Positions 8,473-16,363 of a stretch of 64,000 nucleotides of DNA are shown here, piece after piece (the first letter of the stretch is position 1; every line of letters starts with the position of its first letter). The translations under genes were made by a program, and so were the position numbers. Source of the stretch: an uncultured Pelagibacteraceae bacterium (GTDB lineage Bacteria > Pseudomonadota > Alphaproteobacteria > Pelagibacterales > Pelagibacteraceae); assembly GCA_902599335.1 (NCBI GenBank), contig CACKFA010000001.1:1-64000 (forward strand), read 5' to 3'. The notes under the pieces are model-generated. The model was not told where the DNA came from and did no database searches. It saw only the letters and a list, made by a program, of their open reading frames with translations.

Positions 8473-9298
8473 TTATTTTAATTTCAAATTAGTAATTATA
8501 TAATCTCCTATCGTCTCACTATTTTTCTTGCTTTTGCTAAGTAAATATTTGAGTTCTTTAATTTTTATTTTTTCAAAATCAAGATTATATAAATTTAATT
8601 TATATCTATTCAAAAATCTTTCAAATTCATAATTAAAATTTTTATGATGTTTAAATAGAAGCTTTGAAAATTCAAAAAAAATAATAACATTTGATTTTTT
8701 AAATATTTCTCTCATTCCTTTTAAAGCAAAAAAATCATAGCCTTCAAGGTCAATTTTAATAACTATGTGTTTATTTAATTTTAATTTTTTTTTTTGTCTT
8801 TTTTTTTGTAAATCTAAACGAGCCAGAATTTTTAAATTTTTCTAAATTGTCATCAAAATAATTAACATTATTTTTTGAACCAATTCCAAAATTAAAATAC
8901 TTTATATTTTTAATTTGATTTAATTTGATATTTTCTTTTAATTTAAAAATTGCTTTATCTGAAGCGTCAATACTATAAATAGTTTTTTCTTTAAATTTTC
9001 TTGCAATTGGTATCGAGTATGCGCCAAAATTACAACCACAGTCAATGAAGCTTGAATTATATTTTTTAATAAGTTTTATTATTATATTTAAATTTTTTTT
9101 ATCCCATTGAGATAAATTTCTAATCATCCATTTACTCAAGTCTTTTTTCTGAGTAGAAGCATAAAATTTATAGTTTGAGAATGATAGTATGACTTTGATG
9201 TTTTTAAAATTTTTAAAAAAAGAATAAAAAATAAAATATAAAAGGCGATTATTTTTTTTAATATAAAAATCTATAATCTTTTGAAAAATTTTGTTCAA
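8473..9298 (-). pseudogene. FkbM-type methyltransferase, frameshifted in poly-A
   Basis: Two reverse-strand ORFs form one protein. The first (start 9298) gives the SAM-binding half: FIDCGCNFGAYSIPIA and IYSIDASDKAI. It stops at 8771 after a lysine-rich stretch coded by A9 and A11 runs. The other frame carries on as NKHIVIKIDLEGYDFFALKGM and then the track ORF 8473-8715, ending in SETIGDYIITN like other FkbM proteins. One or two bases gained or lost in the A-runs would join them. It may be a pseudogene, a sequencing or assembly error, or a gene read by slippage. FkbM enzymes usually O-methylate sugars of surface glycans. It starts 8 bp after dnaJ and is more AT-rich than its neighbours. Confidence 0.75.
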
Positions 9299-9306
9299 TT
9301 CTTAAT

Positions 9307-10434
9307 TTAACTTTTCCAAAAATTTTTCGCTTTTTCAAAAAATTTTTTAATACTTGGATTTGATTTTTCGTTTTCAATTTTTCTGAATTGTTCTAACAAT
9401 TCTTTTTGCTTTTTATTTAAGTATACTGGAACTTCTGTTTTTACTTGAACATATAAATCTCCATAATCACCTCGTCTCATAAACGGCATTCCTTTACCTT
9501 TTAATCTAAATTGTTTACCATTCTGAGTTCCATCAGGGATTTTTATTTTTGCTTTTCCACCATCTATAGTTGGTATCTCTATAGTTGTTCCTAAAGCAGC
9601 ATCAGCTAAAGAAAGAGGAAATTCAAAGAATAAGTTTTCATCTGATCTTTTAAATAAATCATGAGAGTGAACATTGATAAACAAATATAAATCACCTGTT
9701 GCTCCACCTCTTGTTCCTGCTTCACCTTTTCCTGATAATCTAATCCTTGTTCCATCATCAACACCTTTTGGAATGGTTACAGATATTTTCTTAGATGCTT
9801 GTTTTTTTCCCTGACCATTACAATCGGTGCAAGGATGAGTAATTTCCTCACCATTTCCGTTACATTGAGGACATGTTTGTTGAACAGTAAAGAAACCTTG
9901 ATTGGATCTTACTCTACCATTACCACCACAATATGAGCATCTGTCTGGTGAATAACCAGGCTTAGATCCATTACCTTTACAAGTACCACACTGTTCTGAC
10001 GTTGAAAATTTAATGTCTTGCTTTTTTCCATGATAAGCCTCTTCTAGAGAAATAGATAAATCATACCTTAAGTCAGAACCTCTATTATTAGATTTTCTAT
10101 TTCTTGATCTTCCACCTCCCCCAAAATCTCCAAAGAAATCTTCAAAAATATCTGAAAAATCTGCTCCACTAAATCCACCAAAACCTCCACCTGGTCTGCC
10201 ACCACCATTTTCGAAAGCTGCATGACCAAAGTTATCGTAGTTTTGTTTCTTGTCATTGTCTGAAAGTATTCCGTAGGCTTCACTAGCTTCTTTGAATTTT
10301 TCTTCAGCCTTAGTGTCCCCAGGATTTTTATCAGGATGATATTTAACGGCTAACTTTCTGTATGCAGATTTTAATTCTTCAGGGCTTGCGTTTTTATTAA
10401 CGCCTAGGACATCGTAATAGTCTCTTTTAGCCAT
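9307..10434 (-). CDS. dnaJ: chaperone protein DnaJ
   Basis: 375 residues from ATG 10432-10434 (the track's TTG adds one). J domain with YHPDKNPGD, a Gly/Phe-rich linker ([14 protein letters not shown]), four CxxCxGxG-type zinc repeats ([32 protein letters not shown]), then the substrate-binding C-terminal domains. It delivers unfolded proteins to DnaK and stimulates its ATPase. It lies 29 bp after dnaK and is presumably on the same transcript. Confidence 0.98.
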   Translation of the reverse strand: MAKRDYYDVLGVNKNASPEELKSAYRKLAVKYHPDKNPGDTKAEEKFKEASEAYGILSDNDKKQNYDNFGHAAFENGGGRPGGGFGGFSGADFSDIFEDFFGDFGGGGRSRNRKSNNRGSDLRYDLSISLEEAYHGKKQDIKFSTSEQCGTCKGNGSKPGYSPDRCSYCGGNGRVRSNQGFFTVQQTCPQCNGNGEEITHPCTDCNGQGKKQASKKISVTIPKGVDDGTRIRLSGKGEAGTRGGATGDLYLFINVHSHDLFKRSDENLFFEFPLSLADAALGTTIEIPTIDGGKAKIKIPDGTQNGKQFRLKGKGMPFMRRGDYGDLYVQVKTEVPVYLNKKQKELLEQFRKIENEKSNPSIKKFFEKAKNFWKS

Positions 10435-10463
10435 CAAATTACCCCAGACAATTAAATGTCAGT

Positions 10464-12389
10464 TTAAGCGCTTTTTTCTTTATTCTCGTCTTTTACTTCT
10501 TCGAAATCAGCATCAACAACATTCTCGTCTTTTTTACCTGCATCATCTCCACCATCATCTTTTCCAGACTCAGGTTTTGCACTTTGTTGTGATTTATAGA
10601 TTGCTTCACCAAGTTTCATTGAAGCTTGAACTAGAGCCTCAGTTTTTTTCTTAATATCTTCAATATCCTCACCTTTTAAAGCCTCTTTTATTGCAGATGA
10701 TGCATCTTCAATAGCTTTCTTTTCTGCATCTGAAATTTTAGATCCATGCTCTTTTAAATTTTTTTCAGTAGAATGAATTAAAGTATCTGCTTGATTTCTA
10801 ACATCAACTGACTCTCTTTTCTTTTTATCAGCTTCTTTATTAGCTTCCGCATCTTTAACCATTTTTTCAATTTCTTCATCACTTAGTCCACCGGAAGCTT
10901 GGATTTGAATTTTTTGTTCTTTACCAGTTCCCTTATCTTTTGCCGAAACATTTACGATACCATTAGCATCAATATCAAATGTAACTTCAATTTGAGGTAC
11001 TCCTCTTGGTGCTGGTGCAATACCTATTAATTCAAAATTTCCCAAAGCTTTATTGTCAGCTGCCATTTCTCTCTCACCCTGTAGAACTCTAATAGATACA
11101 GCTGGCTGATTGTCTTCAGCAGTTGAAAATACCTGACTTTTTTTAGTTGGTATTGTTGTGTTTTTATCAATTAGTTTCGTAGAAACTCCTCCAAGTGTTT
11201 CGATACCAAGTGATAGTGGAGTTACATCTAACAGAAGTACATCTTTAACATCACCTTGTAATACACCTGCTTGAATAGCAGCACCCATTGCAACCACTTC
11301 ATCAGGGTTCACACTTTTATTAGGATCTTTTCCAAAAAAGTTTTTTACTTCTTCAATTACTTTTGGCATTCTAGTCATACCACCAACCATAACCACTTCG
11401 TCAATCTCACTTGCTGTAATTCCAGCATCTTTTAATGCAGTCTTGCATGGAGGTATAGTTCTAGCAATTAAGTCTTCAACTAAAGCTTCAAGTTTAGCTC
11501 TAGTCATTTTTAAATTAATATGCTTAGGACCTGTTTTATCTGCAGTAATAAAAGGTAAGTTTATATCTGTTTGTTCTGCAGATGATAATTCTATTTTTGC
11601 TTTTTCGGCAGCTTCTTTTAATCTTTGTAAAGCAAGTTTGTCTGACTTAAGATCAATTCCATTATCTTTCTTAAATTCAGAAATTAAGTAATCAACCACA
11701 GCATTATCAAAATCTTCACCACCTAAAAAAGTATCACCATTAGTTGATTTAACTTCAAAAACACCATCACCAAGTTCTAAAATAGAAACATCAAATGTTC
11801 CTCCACCCAAATCATATACGGCAATTTTTTTATTTTGTTTTTTATCTAAACCATATGCAAGTGATGCTGCAGTAGGTTCATTAATAATTCTTAAAACTTC
11901 TAATCCAGCAATTTTTCCTGCATCTTTGGTTGCCTGTCTTTGTGCATCGTTAAAATATGCTGGTACTGTAATGACAGCTTTAGTCACAGCCTGACCTAAA
12001 TATTTTTCTGCTGTTTCTTTCATTTTTTGTAAAATGAAAGCAGATATTTGAGAAGGTGAATATTTTTCACCTTTAGCTTCTATCCAAGCATCACCTTTTT
12101 CAGAATTGACTATTTTGAAAGGTGCAGCCTCCACATCTTTTTTCACAGTTGGGTCTTCAAAGTTTCTTCCAATTAATCTTTTAACAGCAAAGATAGTATT
12201 CTCTGGATTTGTAACAGCCTGTCTTTTTGCTGGTTGTCCAATTAATTTTTCATTTTCATCTGTAAATGCTACAACTGATGGAGTAGTTCTTGCTCCTTCA
12301 GCATTTTCTAAGACTTTTGCTTGTGTTCCCTCCATAATGGCAACACATGAATTTGTTGTTCCTAAGTCTATTCCAATAATTTTACTCAT
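10464..12389 (-). CDS. dnaK: chaperone protein DnaK (Hsp70)
   Basis: 641 residues, normal length. Nucleotide-binding domain begins [18 protein letters not shown] and has [13 protein letters not shown] and the [10 protein letters not shown] loop; the substrate-binding domain includes [18 protein letters not shown]; the tail is rich in D/E/K. Folds and refolds proteins in the cytoplasm with DnaJ and GrpE, all encoded next to it. A good RpoH-type promoter is visible just upstream and a GGAGAG Shine-Dalgarno precedes the start. Confidence 0.99.
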   Translation of the reverse strand: MSKIIGIDLGTTNSCVAIMEGTQAKVLENAEGARTTPSVVAFTDENEKLIGQPAKRQAVTNPENTIFAVKRLIGRNFEDPTVKKDVEAAPFKIVNSEKGDAWIEAKGEKYSPSQISAFILQKMKETAEKYLGQAVTKAVITVPAYFNDAQRQATKDAGKIAGLEVLRIINEPTAASLAYGLDKKQNKKIAVYDLGGGTFDVSILELGDGVFEVKSTNGDTFLGGEDFDNAVVDYLISEFKKDNGIDLKSDKLALQRLKEAAEKAKIELSSAEQTDINLPFITADKTGPKHINLKMTRAKLEALVEDLIARTIPPCKTALKDAGITASEIDEVVMVGGMTRMPKVIEEVKNFFGKDPNKSVNPDEVVAMGAAIQAGVLQGDVKDVLLLDVTPLSLGIETLGGVSTKLIDKNTTIPTKKSQVFSTAEDNQPAVSIRVLQGEREMAADNKALGNFELIGIAPAPRGVPQIEVTFDIDANGIVNVSAKDKGTGKEQKIQIQASGGLSDEEIEKMVKDAEANKEADKKKRESVDVRNQADTLIHSTEKNLKEHGSKISDAEKKAIEDASSAIKEALKGEDIEDIKKKTEALVQASMKLGEAIYKSQQSAKPESGKDDGGDDAGKKDENVVDADFEEVKDENKEKSA

Positions 12390-12411
12390 AATTTAATGTC
12401 TCTCCTTCGTC

Positions 12412-12439
12412 ATATAGGGTTTAAATGTAAAACTACAAG
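12412..12439 (-). promoter_or_regulatory. RpoH (sigma-32) type promoter of dnaK
   Basis: On the minus strand CTTG is followed by exactly 17 bases and then CCTATAT, which fits the alphaproteobacterial heat-shock promoter pattern CTTG-N17/18-CYTATNT. The -10 element lies about 22 bp before the dnaK ATG, leaving room for a short leader with the GGAGAG ribosome site. The match was made by eye. Confidence 0.7.
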
Positions 12440-12451
12440 TTGATCTCATAA

Positions 12452-13105
12452 TTATTTATTTTCTGGAATTTCCTGATTTTCCTCAGTTTTTTCTTCTTTT
12501 GTTGTAACTTTTTTTGACACTCCTACTAAAGAGGGCCTAAGTAGTCTGTCTTTTATAGTAAAACCTTTTTGAATTTCTTGGATTATTGTTCCAGGTTCTT
12601 TTGTATCATCCTCTATCTCCATCATTGCTTGATGAAAGTTTGGATCTAGTTTTTTATTAAGGCAATCTATTGGTTTAATATTATTTTTTTCAAATATCGA
12701 GATTAGATCTTTTTTAATAATGTCTAAATGTTCAAGTGTCTTCTTTAATGCGTTGGTGTCTTTTAACTTATCGTCACTTTCAAGAACATGTTTTGATCTA
12801 TCTAAATTATCAATCAAATTTAATGCTTCTTTGGCAAAACTATAGCCACCATATTCAAAAGCATCTTCTTTTTCTTTTTCAAATCTTCTTCTTTGATTTT
12901 CCATTTCGGCAAAAGTTCTTGCTACTTTGTCTTCGAGTTCAGCAATTTTTTCTTCTGGAGTTGGTTCTTTTATTTCTTCTGTGAGTTCTTGATCTGTTTC
13001 TTGCTTATTTTCTTCAGCTGAGCTTTTTTCGGATTTTTCAGCTTCTTTAGCTATATCCTGATTTTGATCTGCAAAAGTTCTATTTTGGTTTTCTTCTTTT
13101 TCCAT
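12452..13105 (-). CDS. grpE: nucleotide exchange factor GrpE
   Basis: 217 residues from ATG 13103-13105; the track's longer start would overlap rdgB. The first 70 residues are acidic and low-complexity, followed by the long coiled coil (ELEDKVARTFAEMENQRRRFEKE) and the beta domain (PNFHQAMMEIED, VVGVSKK-like end). It releases ADP from DnaK. Gene order grpE-dnaK-dnaJ is the heat-shock cluster; hrcA, often upstream, is not here. Confidence 0.96.
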   Translation of the reverse strand: MEKEENQNRTFADQNQDIAKEAEKSEKSSAEENKQETDQELTEEIKEPTPEEKIAELEDKVARTFAEMENQRRRFEKEKEDAFEYGGYSFAKEALNLIDNLDRSKHVLESDDKLKDTNALKKTLEHLDIIKKDLISIFEKNNIKPIDCLNKKLDPNFHQAMMEIEDDTKEPGTIIQEIQKGFTIKDRLLRPSLVGVSKKVTTKEEKTEENQEIPENK

Positions 13106-13141
13106 AGCTTCATATATGGTAAGGATTTTAGGAATTTCTAG

Positions 13142-13744
13142 ATGTCTAAACAAAAAATTAATAAATTATTTATTGGAACTAATAACAGTGGTAAGCTTAG
13201 AGAAATTAAGAGTTTATTACCAAAAAGCATCAAAATTTATTCTACATCATCGTTTAACCTTAGAAGCCCAGTTGAAAATGGTAAGTCATTTAAAGAGAAC
13301 TCACTAATTAAATCTAAATATTTTTCAAAGAAAACAGGATTAATGTGTTTGGCTGATGACTCAGGTTTAGAGATAGATTTTTTGAATAAAAACCCTGGAA
13401 TTTATTCTGCAAGGTGGGGAGGAAGGCATGGGGATTTTGATAAAGCCATAAGAAGAGTTTATAGAGAGCTAAATAAAAAAGATAAAAATTGGAAAAATAA
13501 AAAAATTAAAGCAAGGTTTATTTGTGCTCTTTCTATTTCTTATTTAAATAAAAAAATTGCTTGTGTGTTGGGAATAGTAGAGGGATATATTTCAGACAAA
13601 CCAAGAGGTAAAAATGGATTTGGATATGATCCAATTTTTATACCTTTTAAAAAGAGAAAAACTTTTGGAGAAATGAAGCCGTCTCAAAAATATAAGATGG
13701 ATCATAGATTTCAGGCTTTTAAAAAAATTAGAAAATTTCTATAA
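13142..13744 (+). CDS. rdgB: non-canonical purine NTP pyrophosphatase (RdgB/HAM1)
   Basis: 200 residues. FIGTNNSGKLREIKSLLP at the start, LADDSGLEIDFL and GIYSARWGG in the middle, and GKNGFGYDPIFIP / DHRFQAFKK at the end are the family's nucleotide- and metal-binding motifs. It hydrolyses ITP, dITP and XTP to keep them out of nucleic acids. It is divergent from grpE with 36 bp between, a common alphaproteobacterial arrangement. Its 3' end overlaps the convergent LpoA-like gene by 17 bp. Confidence 0.96.
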   Translation: MSKQKINKLFIGTNNSGKLREIKSLLPKSIKIYSTSSFNLRSPVENGKSFKENSLIKSKYFSKKTGLMCLADDSGLEIDFLNKNPGIYSARWGGRHGDFDKAIRRVYRELNKKDKNWKNKKIKARFICALSISYLNKKIACVLGIVEGYISDKPRGKNGFGYDPIFIPFKKRKTFGEMKPSQKYKMDHRFQAFKKIRKFL

Positions 13745-14882
13745 GTTTTTGATCTTCAATTTTATAAAAATTTAATCTGTGATTAATTTTATTATTTTTG
13801 ATATCAAAAATTCCTATTTTTCCTTTGAATGAATTTTTTCTCTTAAAAATTTTATTTAAGTTTTCTTTTTTTGAGTTTAGCGATAAATAATAAACTAAAC
13901 CAACAAGATCATAACTCAATAAAGATAAATGAGTAGGATCTTCATTAAATGCGTTAAAGTATTTTATTTTGTATCTGTCAAAATTTTTTTTATTTATTGA
14001 TGGATAATATAATGGCTGAATATCAGTTTCGTTTAATAAACTTTCATCGAACCATTGATTTAAAGTTATAAAGTATTTATTTTTAGGAAGTACATCAGTG
14101 TATAAAAGCGATGTAGATACACTTTTTAGACTTTCATCAAAATCTGCAATTACAACAGCATCAAAATTTAAACCACCTAAAGTATATCTTTTTTCCAGTC
14201 TTTTTATTTTTTTTTCTTTATTTGGATCATTCGAATTTTTTATCCTATTTATTTCGTCCTCTAAATTTTGCTTTCTAGTTCTATAGTTTGTGATTTCTTC
14301 TATTTGTTTTGTTAGTTTTGTAGGTTCTGTATTATATTCATAATCTTTATAAATTTTAATTTTTGAATTTTTCATTCCCCTTTTAATTTCAAATTCGTAA
14401 TCTCTGATTGGTGTTAAAAATACAGTTTTCTGTATTTGATTAGTTTCTAAAAATTTTTTTATTGTATTAAATTGTGATGTAGAATTAATTCCAGCTGAAA
14501 TTACATTTTTGGGAAGATCTAAAGTTTTATTTGTTAATGATAAAAAAGTTAAATCCTTCATTTCATCTAAATAAGTTAAACTTTCATAGAACACAGGACC
14601 TATAACAATCTTTATCCCCATCTCACTTAATTCAAATGCTGATTTTAAAGTTTGGTTTGCTTTAGTTGCTGTATCTTTTGGATGGATTTCTATTAGATTA
14701 TTATCTATATCTTTAACAGCTAATCCAACTGCTTTAATGATTGACTCTCCAATTTCTTTATTTTCTCCTGTCATAGGTACCAATAATCCTATTTTGATTT
14801 TTTCTTGAGCATTGACGGTTGAAAAAAACAGAATGTAAAAACTTAAAAAAATAAAATGAATAATTTTAATTAATTTGGTCAT
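13728..14882 (-). CDS. penicillin-binding protein activator, LpoA-like periplasmic binding fold
   Basis: 384 residues. The signal peptide ends ...FFSTVNA-QEKI, so it is a soluble periplasmic protein rather than a lipoprotein (no Cys). IKIGLLVPMTGENKEIGES and MGIKIVIGPVFYES are typical of the type 1 periplasmic binding fold (Peripla_BP_6) as in LpoA/YraM. A charged, possibly coiled insert lies around residues 195-230 (NYRTRKQNLEDEINRIKNSN). Divergence from rsmI and nearness to a DolP-like gene reproduce the yraM-yraL-yraP neighbourhood, which supports a role in activating peptidoglycan synthases. An amino-acid binding protein is less likely in this context. Confidence 0.8.
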   Translation of the reverse strand: MTKLIKIIHFIFLSFYILFFSTVNAQEKIKIGLLVPMTGENKEIGESIIKAVGLAVKDIDNNLIEIHPKDTATKANQTLKSAFELSEMGIKIVIGPVFYESLTYLDEMKDLTFLSLTNKTLDLPKNVISAGINSTSQFNTIKKFLETNQIQKTVFLTPIRDYEFEIKRGMKNSKIKIYKDYEYNTEPTKLTKQIEEITNYRTRKQNLEDEINRIKNSNDPNKEKKIKRLEKRYTLGGLNFDAVVIADFDESLKSVSTSLLYTDVLPKNKYFITLNQWFDESLLNETDIQPLYYPSINKKNFDRYKIKYFNAFNEDPTHLSLLSYDLVGLVYYLSLNSKKENLNKIFKRKNSFKGKIGIFDIKNNKINHRLNFYKIEDQKLIEIF

Positions 14883-14916
14883 TTTGATGCTAGTATAATA
14901 TTTTTTAAGCTAAATT

Positions 14917-15780
14917 ATGATCATAAAACCACAATTTAAATTAAAAGAATACGAAAATGGTCTTTATCTTGTATCAACTCCTTTAGGAAATCTAAAAGAT
15001 ATAACGTTAAGAGCAATTGAAGTTTTACAGCAATCCCATTATATTTTATGCGAAGATACTCGCGTTTCAAAAATTCTTCTAGATAAATATCAAATAAAAT
15101 CAAAATTAATTTCAAATCATAAATTTAATGAGAAAAAAAACGTAATCAAAGTCATTGATTATCTAAAATCTGGGAAAATAATTTCTTTGATATCTGATGC
15201 TGGTACACCTAGTATTTCTGATCCCGGTTCAATTTTAATCAATGAATGCATTGATAACGAGATAAGAATATTTCCCATTCCTGGACCCTCAGCTGTTGCT
15301 GCAGCTGTCTCAATCAGTGGTTTTTCAGATAAATATTTGTTTTGTGGATTTTTTTCAGACAAAAAAGAGCAATTATCTAATGAATTAAAAAAAATTTCAA
15401 AATTTGAAAATTCCTTAGTTTTTTTTATTTCTCCTAAAAAAATTAATAAAATCATACCTGAAATAAAAAAAAATTTTAATGGGAGAAAGATAGTTTTTTG
15501 TAGGGAAATAACGAAAATTTACGAAGAATTTATTAGAAAAAATGTAGATGAATTAGAATTATTTGAAAAAGAACCGAAAGGTGAGCTCACAGTTGTTATT
15601 TCTGAAAAAAAAATAAATAAAAATTTATCTGAAAAACTTACGGAATCAGATATGAATATTATTAAAAAAATGATTAAAAAATTATCCACTAAAGAAATTA
15701 CAGATATTTTAAGTCAAACTTCCAATGTTCGTAAAAAAGAAATATACAATTATTGTTTGGAATTAAAAAATGAAAAATAA
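14917..15780 (+). CDS. rsmI: 16S rRNA 2'-O-methyltransferase RsmI (C1402)
   Basis: 287 residues. TP-methylase fold: GLYLVSTPLGNLKDITLRA at the start, ILCEDTRVSKILL, LISDAGTPSISDPG and the PIPGPSAVAAAVSISGF loop. It methylates the ribose of C1402 in the decoding centre of 16S rRNA. The 3' end overlaps the BON-domain lipoprotein gene by 11 bp. yraN, often between the two, is absent. Confidence 0.96.
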   Translation: MIIKPQFKLKEYENGLYLVSTPLGNLKDITLRAIEVLQQSHYILCEDTRVSKILLDKYQIKSKLISNHKFNEKKNVIKVIDYLKSGKIISLISDAGTPSISDPGSILINECIDNEIRIFPIPGPSAVAAAVSISGFSDKYLFCGFFSDKKEQLSNELKKISKFENSLVFFISPKKINKIIPEIKKNFNGRKIVFCREITKIYEEFIRKNVDELELFEKEPKGELTVVISEKKINKNLSEKLTESDMNIIKKMIKKLSTKEITDILSQTSNVRKKEIYNYCLELKNEK

Positions 15781-16363
15781 ATTATTAATTTTAATATTCG
15801 TAAGTTTTATTTTAACTGGATGTGTTGGCGTTGGTTCTAAAGGTCTTTTTGGAACTGGTGTTTCAGTTGCCTTAGATCCTAGAACAGTTGGCACTCAAAT
15901 AGATGACTCTATTATGCAGAAAAGTATTAGTGCAAAAATTTTAGCTAAAGATAAAAAATATTTTCTATCAGTGAAAACAAAAGTTTTGGATGGTAAAATT
16001 TTTATAACTGGAAAAGTAGATCAACCAGAGGAAAAATTACTAATCACAAAACTAGCATGGGAAACAAAAGGTGCTAGATCTGTTAGAAATGATATCAAAA
16101 TTAAAGAAGAATTTAATTTCAAACAGTCTGCAAAAGATTTGCTTATTACTTCACAACTAAGAACTGCACTTATTGTAAATAAAAATATAAAAGCAACAAA
16201 TTATCAAATTGATACTTATAAAAAGAAAATTTATGTTTATGGTATTGCCTTAACTTCTGAAGAAAAAGATTTAGTAATAAGTGAAGCCAAAGAAATAGTT
16301 GATGTAGAGGATGTAATCGCAAGCATCCTTCTTGTTGAAGATTTAAGAATTCAAAGAGAATAA
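15770..16363 (+). CDS. BON-domain outer-membrane lipoprotein, DolP-like
   Basis: 197 residues with a clear lipobox (FILTGC, Cys about residue 18). Two BON domains follow: residues about 47-115 (ISAKILAKDKKYFLSVKTKV ... VRNDIKI) and 120-190 (LLITSQLRTALIV ... VEDVIASILLVED). BON domains bind phospholipid. Its position after rsmI matches E. coli yraP (dolP), which maintains outer-membrane integrity; here rsmI and this gene overlap and are probably translated together. Its stop codon directly abuts that of convergent maeB. Confidence 0.85.
   Translation: MKNKLLILIFVSFILTGCVGVGSKGLFGTGVSVALDPRTVGTQIDDSIMQKSISAKILAKDKKYFLSVKTKVLDGKIFITGKVDQPEEKLLITKLAWETKGARSVRNDIKIKEEFNFKQSAKDLLITSQLRTALIVNKNIKATNYQIDTYKKKIYVYGIALTSEEKDLVISEAKEIVDVEDVIASILLVEDLRIQRE

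Noticed and set aside
10068-10283. 71-residue ORF inside dnaJ
   Set aside because: Out-of-frame shadow of the J domain and Gly/Phe linker.
13106-13145. Sigma-32-like promoter before grpE (CTAG-18-CCATATAT on the minus strand)
   Set aside because: Only a weak match and so close to the ATG that transcripts would be leaderless; kept out of the feature list.
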